Shown here in pieces: positions 21,352 through 34,095 of a stretch of 64,000 nucleotides of DNA. Both the position numbers and the translations under genes were made by a program. A model generated the notes under the pieces. That model did no database searches. It had not been told where the DNA came from and saw only the letters and a program-made list of their open reading frames with translations. The stretch is from Panorpa germanica (Eukaryota; Arthropoda; Insecta; Mecoptera; Panorpidae), in contig OY783213.1 in the NCBI GenBank assembly GCA_963678705.1, positions 1,364,001 to 1,428,000 on the forward strand, given 5' to 3'. Every line of letters starts with the position of its first letter. Within the stretch, counting starts at the first letter, position 1.

Positions 21352-24300
21352 ATGCAGAAACCCCAACAGTTTCAACACCACCTAATAAACAAGCTACCAT
21401 ACAGAAACCCCAACAGTTTCAACACCACCTAATAAACAAGTTACCATGCAGAAACCCCAACAGTTTTAACACCACCTAATAAACAAGCTACCATGCAGAA
21501 ACCCCAACAGTTTCAACACCACCTAATAAACAAGCTACCATGCAGAAACCCCAACAGTTTCAACACCACCTAATAAACAAGCTACCATGCAGAAACCCTA
21601 ACAGTTTCAACACTACCTAATAAACAAGTTACCATGCAGAAACCTCAACAGTTTCAACACCACCTAATAAACAAGCTACCATGCAGAAACCCCAACAGTT
21701 TTAACACTACCTAATAAACAAGTTACCATGCAGAAACCCTAACAGTTTCAACACCACCTAATAAACAAGCTACCATGCAGAAACCCCAACAGTTTTAACA
21801 CCACCTAATAAACAAGCTATCATGCAGAAACCCCAACAGTTTCAACACCACCTAATAAACAAGCTACCATGCAGAAACCCCAACATTTTCAACACCACCT
21901 AATAAACAATCTACCATGCAAAAACCCCAGCAGTTTCAACACCACCTAATAAACAAGCTTCCATGCAGAAACCCTAACAGTTTAAACACCACCTAATAAA
22001 CAAGTTAACATGCAGAAACCACAACAGTTTCAACACCACCTAATTAACAAGTTACCATGCAGAAACCCCAACAGTTTCAACACCACCTAATAAACAAGTT
22101 ACCATGCAGAAACCCCAACAGTTTCAACACCACCTAATAAACAAGTTACCATGCAGAAACCCCAACAGTTTCAACACCACCTAATAAACAAGCTACCATG
22201 CAGAAACCCCAACAGTTTCAACACCACCTAATAAACAAGTTACCATGCAGAAACCCCAACAGTTTCAACACCACCTAATAAACAAGTTACCATGCAGAAA
22301 CCCCAACAGTTTCAACACCACCTAATAAACAAGTTACCATGCAGAAACCCCAACAGTTTCAACACCACCTAATAAACAAGCTACCATGCAGAAACCCCAA
22401 CAGTTTCAACACCACCTAATAAACAAGCTACTATGCAGAAACCCCAACAGTTTCAACACCACCTAATAAACAAGTTACCATGCAGAAACACTAACAGTTT
22501 CAACACCACCTAATAAACAAGTTACCATGCAGAAACCCCAACAGTTTCAACACCACCTAATAAACAAGTTACCATGCAGAAACCCCAACAGTTTCAACAC
22601 CACCTAATAAACAAGCTACCATGCACAAACCCCAACAGTTTCAACACCACCTAATAAACAAGTTACCATGCAGAAACCCTAGCAGTTTCAACACCACCTA
22701 ATAAACAAGTTACCATGCAGAAACCCCAACAGTTTCAACACCACCTAATAAACAAGCTACCATGCAGAAACCCCAACAGTTTCAACACCACCTAATAAAC
22801 AAGTTACCATGCAGAAACCCCAACAGTTTCAACACCACCTAATAAACAAGCTACCATGCAGAAACCCCAACAGTTTTAACACCACCTAATAAACAAGTTA
22901 CCATGCAGAAACCTAAACAGTTTCAACACCACCTAATAAACAAGTTACCATGCAGAAACCTTAACAGTTTCAACACCACCTAGTAAACAAGCTACCATGC
23001 AGAAACCCCAACAGTTTTAACACCACCTAATAAACAAGTTACCATGCAGAAACCCCAACAGTTTCAACACCACCTAATAAACAAGCTACCATGCAGAAAC
23101 CCCAACAGTTTCAACACCACCTAATAAACAAGTTACCATGCAGAAACCCCAACAGTTTCTACACCACCTAATAAACAAGTTACCATGCAGAAACCCTAAC
23201 AGTTTCAACACCACCTAATAAACAAGTTACCATGCAGAAACCCCAACAGTTTCAACACCACCTAATAAACAAGTTACCATGCAGAAACCCCAACAGTTTC
23301 AACACCACCTAATAAACAAGCTACCATGCAGAAACCTCAACAGTTTCAACACCACCTAATAAACAAGCTACTATGCAGAAACCCCAACAGTTTCAACACC
23401 ACCTAATAAACAAGTTACCATGCAGAAACCCTAACAGTTTCAACACCACCTAATAAACAAGTTACCATGCAGAAACCCCAACAGTTTCAACACCACCTAA
23501 TAAACAAGTTACCATGCAGAAACCCCAACAGTTTCAACACCACCTAATAAACAAGCTACCATGCAGAAACCCCAACAGTTTCAACACCACCTAATAAACA
23601 AGTTACCATGCAGAAACCCCAACAGTTTCAACACCACCTAATAAACAAGTTACCATGCAGAAACCCCAACAGTTTCAACACCACCTAATAAACAAGTTAC
23701 CATGCAGAAACCCCAACAGTTTTAACACCACCTAATAAACAAGCTACCATGCAGAAACCCCAACAGTTTCAACACCACCTAATAAACAAGCTACTATGCA
23801 GAAACCCCAACAGTTTCAACACCACCTAATAAACAAGTTACCATGCAGAAACCCTAACAGTTTCAACACCACCTAATAAACAAGTTACCATGCTGAAACC
23901 CCAACAGTTTCAACACCACCTAATAAACAAGTTACCATGCAGAAACCCCAACAGTTTCAACACCACCTAATAAACAAGCTACCATGCAGAAACCCCAACA
24001 GTTTCAACACCACCTAATAAACAAGCTACCATGCAGAAACCCCAACAGTTTCAACACCACCTAATAAACAAGCTACTATGCAGAAACCCCAACAGTTTCA
24101 ACACCACCTAATAAACAAGTTACCATGCAGAAACCCTAACAGTTTCAACACCACCTAATAAACAAGTTACCATGCTGAAACCCCAACAGTTTCAACACCA
24201 CCTAATAAACAAGTTACCATGCAGAAACCTTAACAGTTTTAACACCACCTAATAAACAAGCTACCATGCAGAAACCCCAACAGTTTCAACACCACCTAAT

Positions 24301-27300
24301 AAACAAGTTACCATGCAGAAACCCTAGCAGTTTCAACACCACCTAATAAACAAGTTACCATGCAGAAACCCCAACAGTTTCAACACCACCTAATAAACAA
24401 GCTACCATGCAGAAACCCCAACAGTTTCAACACCACCTAATAAACAAGTTACCATGCAGAAACCCCAACAGTTTCAACACCACCTAATAAACAAGCTACC
24501 ATGCAGAAACCCCAACAGTTTTAACACCACCTAATATACAAGTTACCATGCAGAAACCTAAACAGTTTCAACACCACCTAATAAACAAGTTACCATGCAG
24601 AAACCCCAACAGTTTCAACACCACCTAGTAAACAAGCTACCATGCAGAAACCCCAACAGTTTCAACACCACCTAATAAACAAGTTACCATGCAGAAACCC
24701 CAACAGTTTCAACACCACCTAATAAACAAGCTACAATGCAGAAACCCCAACAGTTTCAACACCACTTATAAACAAGCTACCATGCAGAAACCCTAACAGT
24801 TTCAACACTACCTAATAAACAAGTTACCATGCAGAAACCTCAACAGTTTCAACACCACCTAATAAACAAGCTACCATGCAGAAACCCCAACAGTTTTAAC
24901 ACTACCTAATAAACAAGTTATTATGCAGAAACCCTAACAGTTTCAACACCACCTAATAAACAAGCTACCATGCAGAAACCCCAACAGTTTTAACACCACC
25001 TAATAAACAAGCTATCATGCAGAAACCCCAACAGTTTCAGCACCACCTAATAAACAAGCTACCATGCAGAAACCCCAACATTTTCAACACCACCTAATAA
25101 ACAATCTACCATGCAAAAACCCCAGCAGTTTCAACACCACCTAATAAACAAGCTTCCATGCAGAAACTCTAACAGTTTCAACACCACCTAATAAACAAGT
25201 TACCATGCAGAAACCACAACAGTTTCAACACCACCTAATTAACAAGTTACCATGCAGAAACCCTAACAGTTTCAACACCACCTAATAAACAAGTTACCAT
25301 GCAGAAACCCCAACAGTTTCAACACCACCTAATAAACAAGTTACCATGCAGAAACCCCAACAGTTTCAACACCACCTAATAAACAAGCTACCATGCAGAA
25401 ACCCCAACAGTTTCAACACCACCTAATAAACAAGTTACCATGCAAAAACCCCAACAGTTTCAACACCACCTAATAAACAAGTTACCATGCAGAAACCCCA
25501 ACAGTTTCAACACCACCTAATAAACAAGTTACCATGCAGAAACCCCAACAGTTTCAACACCACCTAATAAACAAGCTACCATGCAGAAACCCCAACAGTT
25601 TTAACACCACCTAATAAACAAGGTACTATGCAGAAACCCCAACAGTTTTAACACCACCTAATAAACAAGTTACCATGCAGAAACCCTAACAGTTTCAACA
25701 CCACCTAATAAACAAGTTACCATGCAGAAACCCCAACAGTTTCAACACCACCTAATAAACAAGTTACCATGCAGAAACCCCAACAGTTTCAACACCACCT
25801 AATAAACAAGCTACCATGCAGAAACCCCAACAGTTTCAACACCACCTAATAAACAAGTTACCATGCAAAAACCCCAGCAGTTTCAACACCACCTAATAAA
25901 CAAGTTACCATGCAGAAACCCCAACAGTTTCAACACCACCTAATAAACAAGCTACCATGCAGAAACCCCAACAGTTTTAACACCACCTAATAAACAAGTT
26001 ACCATGCAGAAACCTAAACAGTTTCAACACTACCTAATAAACAAGTTACCATGCAGAAACCCCAACAGTTTCAACACCACCTAGTAAACAAGCTACCATG
26101 CAGAAACCCTAACAGTTTAAACACCACCTAATAAACAAGTTACCATGCAGAAACCCCAACAGTTTTAACACCACCTAATAAACAAGCTACCATGCAGAAA
26201 CCCCAACAGTTTCAACACCACCTAATAAACAAGTTACCATGCAGAAACCCCAACAGTTTCTACACCACCTAATAAACAAGTTACCATGCAGAAACCCTAA
26301 CAGTTTCAACACCACCTAATAAACAAGTTACCATGCAGAAACCCCAACAGTTTCAACACCACCTAATAAACAAGTTACCATGCAGAAACCCCAACAGTTT
26401 CAACACCACCTAATAAACAAGCTACCATGCAGAAACCTCAACAGTTTCAACACCACCTAATAAACAAGCTACTATGCAGAAACCCCAACAGTTTCAACAC
26501 CACCTAATAAACAAGTTACCATGCAGAAACCCTAACAGTTTCAACACCACCTAATAAACAAGTTACCATGCAGAAACCCCAACAGTTTCAACACCACCTA
26601 ATAAACAAGTTACCATGCAGAAACCCCAACAGTTTCAACACCACCTAATAAACAAGCTACCATGCAGAAACCCCAACAGTTTCAACACCACCTAATAAAC
26701 AAGTTACCATGCAGAAACCCCAACAGTTTCAACACCACCTAATAAACAAGTTACCATGCAGAAACCCCAACAGTTTCAACACCACCTAATAAACAAGTTA
26801 CCATGCAGAAACCCCAACAGTTTCAACACCACCTAATAAACAAGCTACCATGCAGAAACCCCAACAGTTTCAACACCACCTAATAAACAAGCTACTATGC
26901 AGAAACCCCAACAGTTTCAACACCACCTTATAAACAAGTTACCATGCAGAAACCCTAACAGTTTCAACACCACCTAATAAACAAGTTACCATGCAGAAAC
27001 CTTAACAGTTTCAACACCACCTAATAAACAAGTTACCATGCAGAAACCCCAACAGTTTCAACACCACCTAATAAACAAGCTACCATGCAGAAACCCCAAC
27101 AGTTTCAACACCACCTAATAAACAAGTTACCATGCAGAAACCCCAGCAGTTTCAACACCACCTAATAAACAAGTTACCATGCAGAAACCCCAACAGTTTC
27201 AACACCACCTAATAAACAAGCTACCATGCAGAAACCCCAACAGTTTCAACACCACCTAATAAACAAGTTACCATGCAGAAACCCCAACAGTTTCAACACT

Positions 27301-29575
27301 ACCTAATAAACAAACTACCATGCAGAAACCCCAACAGTTTTAACACCACCTAATAAACAAGTTACCATGCAGAAACCTAAACAGTTTCAACACCACCTAA
27401 TAAACAAGTTACCATGCAGAAACCCCAACAGTTTCAACACCACCTAGTAAACAAGCTACCATGCAGAAACCCCAACAGTTTCAACACCACCTAATAAACA
27501 AGTTACCATGCAGAAACCCCAACAGTTTCAACACCACCTAATAAACAAGCTACCATGCAGAAACCCCAACAGTTTCAACACCACCTAATAAACAAGTTAC
27601 CATGCAGAAACCCCAACAGTTTCTACACCACCTAATAAACAAGTTACCATGCAGAAACCCTAACAGTTTCAACACCACCTAATAAACAAGTTACCATGCA
27701 GAAACCCCAACAGTTTCAACACCACCTAATAAACAAGTTACCATGCAGAAACCCCAACAGTTTCAACACCACCTAATAAACAAGTTAACATGCAGAAACC
27801 CCAACAGTTTCAACACCACCTAATAAACAAGCTACTATGCAGAAACCTCAACAGTTTCAACACCACCTAATAAACAAGCTACTATGCAGAAACCCCAACA
27901 GTTTCAACACCACCTAATAAACAAGTTACCATGCAGAAACCCTAACAGTTTTAACACCACCTAATAAACAAGTTACCATGCAGAAACCCTAACAGTTTTA
28001 ACACTACCTAATAAACAAGTTACCATGCAGAAACCCCAACAGTTTCAACACCACCTAATAAACAAGCTACCATGCAGAAACCCCAACAGTTTCAACACCA
28101 CCTAATAAACAAGTTACCATGCAGAAACCCCAACAGTTTCAACACCACCTAATAAACAAGCTACCATGCAGAAACCCCAACAGTTTTAACACCACCTAAT
28201 AAACAAGTTACCATGCAGAAACCTTAACAGTTTCAACACCACCTAATAAACAAGTTACCATGCAGAAACCTTAACAGTTTCAACACCACCTAATAAACAA
28301 GCTACCATGCAGAAACCCCAACAGTTTCAACACCACCTAATAAACAAGTTACCATGCAGAAACCCCAACAGTTTCAACACCACCTAATAAACAAGCTACC
28401 ATGCAGAAACCCCAACAGTTTCAACACCACCTAATAAACAAGTTACCATGCAGAAACCCCAACAGTTTCTACACCACCTAATAAACAAGTTACCATGCAG
28501 AAACCCTAACAGTATCAACACCACCTAATAAACAAGTTACCATGCAGAAACCCCAACAGTTTCAACACCACCTAATAAACAAGTTACCATGCAGAAACCC
28601 CAACAGTTTCAACACCACCTAATAAACAAGTTACCATGCAGAAACCCTAACAGTTTCAACACCACCTAATAAACAAGTTACCATGCAGAAACCCCAACAG
28701 TTTCAACACCACCTAATAAACAAGTTACCATGCAGAAACCCCAACAGTTTCAACACCACCTAATAAACAAGTTACCATGCAGAAACCCCAACAGTTTCAA
28801 CACCACCTAATAAACAAGTTACCATGCAGAAACCCCAACAGTTTCAACACCACCTAATAAACAAGTTACCATGCAGAAACCCTAACAGTTTCAACACCAC
28901 CTAATAAACAAGTTACCATGCAGAAACCCCAACAGTTTCAACACCACCTAATAAACAAGTTACCATGCAGAAACCCCAACAGTTTCAACACCACCTAATA
29001 AACAAGTTACCATGCAGAAACCCCAACAGTTTCAACACCACCTAATAAACAAGCTACCATGCAGAAACCCAAACAGTTTTAGCACCACCTAATAAACAAG
29101 TTACCATGCAGAAACTCCAACAGTTTCTACACCACCTAATAAACAAGTTACCATGCAGAAACTCCAACAGTTTCAACACCACCTAATAAACAAGTTACCA
29201 TGCAGAAACCCCAACAGTTTTAACACCACCTAATAAACAAGTTACCATGCAGAAACCCCAACAGTTTCAACACCACCTAATAAACAAGTTACCATGCAGA
29301 AACCCCAACAGTTTTAACACCACCTAATAAACAAGTTACCATGCAGAAACCTTAGCAGTTTCAACACCACCTAATAAACAAGTTACCATGCAGAAACCCC
29401 AGCAGTTTCAACACCACCTAATAAACAAGTTACCATGCAGAAACTCCAACAGTTTCAACACCACCTAATAAACAAGTTACCATGCAGAAACCCCAACAGT
29501 TTCAACACCACCTAATAAACAAGCTACCATGCAGAAACCCCAACAGTTTCAACACCACCTAATAAACAAGTTATC
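21352..29575 (+). repeat. Tandem array of about 175 copies of a 47-bp monomer
   Basis: Measured from ATG to ATG, the array spans 8224 bp, which equals 175 x 47 minus 1; I found one 46-bp unit near 24760 and no other net length change. Monomers carry ATGCAGAAACCCCAACAG and CACCACCTAATAAACAAG, with recurrent variants (GCTACC/GTTACC, CCCTAAC, CCTAAAC, TTTTAAC). The preceding gag unit has TTTCCAACACC where the array has TTTCAACACC, so a 48-bp, 16-codon unit lost one base before amplification. Reading frames therefore rotate, and one in three units would expose TAATAA, so the array is not coding. There are no unique spacers, so it is not CRISPR. Confidence 0.95.
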
Positions 29576-29815
29576 ATGCAGAAACCCCAGCAGTTTCAAC
29601 AGAGTTCACAGAGATACTATGAACCTATGGAAACGTCAAAAATGACAAGAATTAATCATCTAAAACATCAGGTCAATAACGACGAACCTGAATATGGAAA
29701 CCAATATGAAAACGAATATGAAGGTAAGGAGGATGATAATTATTATGAAAACGAAGAAAAGTCGAATGGAAATTATAGAGAGAAACAGGATTTTCACAAC
29801 ATGGCCTCGGACTAG
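29576..29815 (+). pseudogene. gag C-terminus of element B after the array
   Basis: The last monomer leads into MQKPQQFQQSSQRYYEPMETSK and a strongly acidic tail (EPEYGNQYENEYEGKEDDN), equivalent to the acidic gag end in element A. It shows that the array sits inside gag. Frame closes at a TAG near 29813. Confidence 0.75.
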
Positions 29816-31380
29816 AAAACATCAAAATTAACACAAATATTTAAGCACCATTACCATTCATATGCATTGATGAATTAAAAGCAAAATTCCTAATCGATAC
29901 TGGATCGTCTAGAACTTTTATATAACCATCTCTTTCTCTTAAACAGTATAATAACTACGTGATAGATGACAACTTTTCTGTTACGGCACCACATAATAGA
30001 AGTAATTATAAATATATAGCAACGATTTCACTATTTTCCACGTTTAAAGAAAACCAATATCATAAAATATATTTGTTTGACTTTGATAAAAAATTTTAGG
30101 TGTTGATTTAATTAAACGGTGCCTAATAGGTATTGATTTAAGTAAACAACTAAAGGGAAATTTTGGTTTCAAAAACAACATATTAAAAACACCGAAAACA
30201 AATATAAAAATATATATGGATAATGAGGAATTTATTAAATTAAAAACGTTAAAAATAAATGACGTACATCTCAATGAGGAAGAGTCAAAACATCTAAATA
30301 AATTATTAAACGCATACAAAGATTTATTTCCATCAGAAAATGAAACATTAACATTTACGAATGTAACCAAACATCATGTTAGAACAACAGATGATGAACC
30401 TATATGTGTAAAATACTACCCTTATCCCGAAATACATCGACAAGAGGTAAAAAGACAAATTGAAAACATGAAAAGTCAAGGAATAATTAGAAATATCAAT
30501 CACCATATAACTGTCCTATTACAATAGTACCCAAGAAAATGGACAGCAGTGGAAAACAGAAAATACAAATTGTTACGGATTGCAGAAAACTAAACAACAA
30601 AACAATTGAGGATAAATTTCCTATACCCAATAAAGACGGATTACTTAGCAAAATAGGTAATTCAAATTACTTTACAACTCTAGATTTACACAGCGGATTT
30701 CTACAGATAGAAATGCATCCCGACAGTATAGAGAAAACAGCTTTCTCAACAGAATCAGTACATTACGAATATCTTAGCATAATGCACCAGCGACATTCTA
30801 GAAAACGATGAACCACGTCTTAGATGGATTAGTAAATTATATTTGCCCAGCATATCTAGATGACATAATTATTTTCGGAACATCCTTACAGGATCATTTA
30901 TAAAACTTACGGCATGTGTTAAATAGATTGAGAAATGCTAAACTCAAAATACAAATTGATAAATGTGATTTCTTGAAAAAAGAAACAGAATTCTTAGGAC
31001 ACATTGTAGCATCAAATGGTTTAAAACAAAATCCTAACAAGCTAGATGCTATTAAAAAATTTCCTATGCCTATTACACCTAAAGACATAAAAAGTTTCCT
31101 TGGACTCACCGGATACTGCAGGAATTTCATTAAAGACTTTGCAAAAATAGCAAAGCCGTTAACACTATGTTTAAAGAATGGACATAAAAATTTGTATACA
31201 CCTGAATATAAACAAGCATTCAGTATATTAAAAGAAACGTTAATTAACGCACCTGTACTAATAAGACCAAATTACGAAAAACAGTTTATTCTGACAACAG
31301 GCGCTTCAAATATAGCAATCGGAGCAGTACTATCTCAGAAAGATAATAATAATGATAGGCCTATAGCCTATGCGTCTTGA
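29816..31380 (+). pseudogene. Protease and reverse transcriptase of element B
   Basis: Protease active site LIDTGSSRTFI at about 29893, followed by stops. RT begins at about 30216 (LNEEESKHLNKLLNAYKDLF), with [48 protein letters not shown], the catalytic YLDD at about 30858 and FLGLTGYCRNFIKDF, then TTGASNIAIGAVLSQ. Breaks occur at about 30525, 30811 and 30901. The order matches elements A and 17.6-type pol. Confidence 0.8.
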
Positions 31381-32163
31381 ACACTCAATGAAGATGAAAC
31401 TAGGTACTCAACAATCGAAAAACAGCTATTAGTGATTGTATGGGCAACAGGATATTTCAGACATCATTTGTACGGAAGAAAATTTAAATTAATAACCGAT
31501 CACAGACCCCTAGTATGAATTAAAGACACCAAGAACGTCTCTTCAAAACTAACTAACTAACTGTCTAAGACTATGACTATGAGATCGAATATAAACCCGG
31601 ACAACAAAATAAAGTAGCAGACGCATTATTAAGAATTAGAATAAATAGAATCTGAAATAGAATCATTAAACAGAAGTGAACTTCACACACCTGTAATAAG
31701 TAATGTTGAACAACAAGAACAACAAGAACAAGCACAAGAAGATATCATTGATTTAATATCTGACAGTGAAGACAGTGAACAAACTATAGAGACACCACGA
31801 GTAAGAGGAATTTTAACCGCCTCTAATATGACAGTACATTCACAACTAGAGAGTGATGAAGGAATACCCATATGTGAAAAACCAATAGAATCACATAAAC
31901 ATGAAATACACATAACATATACGTTTGAACAACAACCTAAAACGACACTAATAAAAAGAGATACACAACTAATTTTTAAAATATCTGTAAAAAACGAAAA
32001 TAATGATTAACTAATAAAAGAATTAAAAAAATTAAATCCTAAAGTAAAATATTATATACAAACCGCAGAAAATATATAAAGACATCTTATCAAAAATTGA
32101 AAAGAACATTTTCCTACCTTACAACTTTATAGATGTATGAAAAATGCAAAATATATACAAGAT
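31381..32163 (+). pseudogene. RNase H and pre-integrase linker of element B
   Basis: RNase H motifs [18 protein letters not shown] and [11 protein letters not shown] are followed by frame breaks near 31518 and 31560. A linker then runs from 31683 (EQQEQAQEDIIDLIS, TVHSQLESDEGIPICEKP) to about 32160. The TVHSQ...GIP motif aligns with the linkers in A (5556..) and C. Integrase would follow but is replaced by the R2-type fragment. Confidence 0.75.
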
Positions 32164-33150
32164 GTACAGAACGGCATTTATTGCAAAAAAAGATGACATT
32201 TTTTATTCTAATTTAATGTTGTTGCTCAAGATGGCGTTTGAGGTTTTATTTAGAAGCTGTCCAGGCAAAGCATTTAAACATTTTGTCACAACCTGTTTCA
32301 GTGCAAGTCATTGCTTCTGGTGTTGGGAAGTATATTGTTAACGATTCATTTTGTCTTATGGGTTTGTCTTGAATTTGACACATTTAGTATATTTTCACCA
32401 TTGTCTATTTAACTATGAATATATTGTTTCAACGAATTATTGAAAATTATGGAAGAATTTTTAGTTTTAGACTTTGAAGATGATGAGAAAAACATTTTTG
32501 GACAATTTACTAATTCTTGTATAATTTTATCTTTTGCTGATAAGTTAATAAAAGGGGTTGATGATAACAAATTAAAATTTTCCGGTAATGATGAATTTAG
32601 AAATACTAATGAGATGTCTAATTATTTAGAAATTTTGTTAAAGTTTTTATTCTCAAATGGAGCACGTGGTTGCGTGAAATTTAATCTGTGTAACAAAGAA
32701 TTTTATTTGTAACAGACTTGTCGAAATTTGTTGGTAACGATTTGTTAAATTTTAATACTTCCGCATAAGAAGATGAAATATTAGCTGAGTTGTTACAAGA
32801 AAATAAGTCAGCTGAATTATTGTTTACATTTATGATCAATTTATTATTATTACTTTCTGAAATCAGTGAAGTACTTTGTTCATTAGAATTTTTGTTCAAA
32901 ATTGAATTCGCTTTTGTTCGTGCACCTAACTCAGAGTGTTCAGACTGTAAACTAGAAACATTTGGTGAAGATATATTTGAAATTGCCGATAGCGAAATGT
33001 TTGGAGTTGACCTGATTCTATGAGAGTAAAATTTTCTTGATTTAACTGGAATAATTTTGATACGAGCAAATAAATTTGAGGGTGCCAATAATAAAAATAT
33101 GACTGTTCGTTGTCACGTTTATTATGTCTTGTATTGGATTTTCTTCGCAA
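32164..33150 (-). pseudogene. R2-type LINE fragment (N-terminal region), copy E2
   Basis: On the minus strand, 33088..32681 encodes a serine/asparagine-rich region with SYAEVLKFNKSLP, equivalent to SYAEVLKSNNSSS in element E. The sequence then continues, with stops, through a first C2H2 finger (CTETGCDKMFKC) into the start of a second before ending at the element B junction near 32164. Only this portion of the element is present. It is clearly a diverged sibling of E (50700..49600). Confidence 0.7.
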
Positions 33151-33159
33151 GTTTCAACC

Positions 33160-33750
33160 AGGGATAAGCTCCTCTATCCTGGCTGGACATAACCAACACT
33201 TGTTGTATGTTGTATGTAGTTTATGTTAACGTCCAATTGTGGTGACCTTGTTCCCGCAGCTGAACGGTGATTGGTGGCGTAGTATTCTCTGCTGTTTATA
33301 TATTTTATTTTGTTCTGCCAACAACAAATTGCCTGTGGTGCACGTAGTTTCGTGTTCTTGATGAGTGTCTTCTGTACTGTGCGGTATATATTTTTTCTTT
33401 GTGGGCGTGGCCTACGTCGTCTCGTGATGGTGCGTCTTTTCCACTTCGCTGTCATACAACTGGTCGGTGATTGGTGGTGTAATGTTCTCTCCTGTTCCCA
33501 TATTTTGTTCTGCTTTGTTAACAAAGTTCATGAAAAACTCAGTCTAGTATACTATACGTATATATTTTGTCATTGTGGGCGTGGCCTAAGTCTTCTCGTG
33601 TTGGTGCGTCTCTTACGTTGCCTTTTCCATTTCGCTGTTCCTACAGCTGGACGGCGATTGGCGATGTAGTGTTCTCTGCTGTTTCTGTATTTTGAATTGC
33701 TTTGCCAACAACAAAAACAATTTTCTTTAGTGCACGTATAGTATCGGAGG
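33160..33750 (-). repeat. Degenerate tandem repeats of about 190 bp, with a shared 3'-UTR module
   Basis: GGTGATTGGTGG/GGCGATTGGCGA phrases at 33266, 33467 and 33655, and GTGGGCGTGGCCTA phrases at 33401 and 33576, mark about two and a half units of 175-200 bp. The left end (33160..33270) is a copy of the module also found at 33890..34020 and 52868..52995. No coding sequence. It lies between the R2-type fragment E2 and the 3' tip of LINE H. Confidence 0.7.
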
Positions 33751-33751
33751 G

Positions 33752-34095
33752 CGCTGCTCGCTGCAGGCGCGCAAATAGATTATGTGGTACCTGTAATTAA
33801 ATAATGACCACTCATTTTACGTGTTTATGTTTACATGACTTGATTTTCTTCTCTGGGTGAAGTCTTTAAGTTTATATTTAACGTCCTACAGGGGATGAGC
33901 TCCTCCATCCCTGTTGGACTTCACCGGCACTCGTTATGGTTCACGTGAGCCGGCTAGGGCATTTACGATTTATATTTATGTCCAACTATGGTAGCCCTGT
34001 TCCCATAGCTGGACGGTAGTGTTGGTTCCAATGGTCGATTTGGAAACCGTTCTCTGGTTAGGCCGCTTTTCTTGATATGTGTTGACGTCTACATT
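33752..34095 (-). other. 3' UTR of LINE H with GC-rich terminus
   Basis: After the ORF2 stop, the minus strand carries a module with a 6-bp stem (GGGATG ... CATCCC, near 33892) and ends in a strongly GC-rich tip (CGCTGCTCGCTGCAGGCGCGC region, 33752..33776). The same module and tip recur at 52728..52995. Confidence 0.6.

Larger units (their letters stand above)
19599..32163 (+). mobile_element. Element B: Ty3/gypsy copy with satellite array inside gag
   Basis: LTR (19599..19918), primer site, gag, protease, RT, RNase H and the pre-integrase linker follow on the plus strand. Gag is interrupted by the 47-bp array (21352..29575). Coding sequence ends at about 32163 where an R2-type fragment begins, so integrase, env and the 3' LTR are missing. 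Every coding block has stops or shifts. It belongs to the same lineage as A and C by primer site, LTR ends and shared gag/pol motifs. Confidence 0.85.

Noticed and set aside
21352..29575. CRISPR array or long Q/P-rich repeat protein
   Set aside because: Monomers abut without unique spacers, so it is not CRISPR. The 47-bp period rotates frames and exposes TAATAA every third unit, so it is not coding.
32144..32341. Plus-strand frame similar to one at 49581..49781
   Set aside because: Both are antisense shadows of the zinc-finger region of R2-type elements E2 and E.
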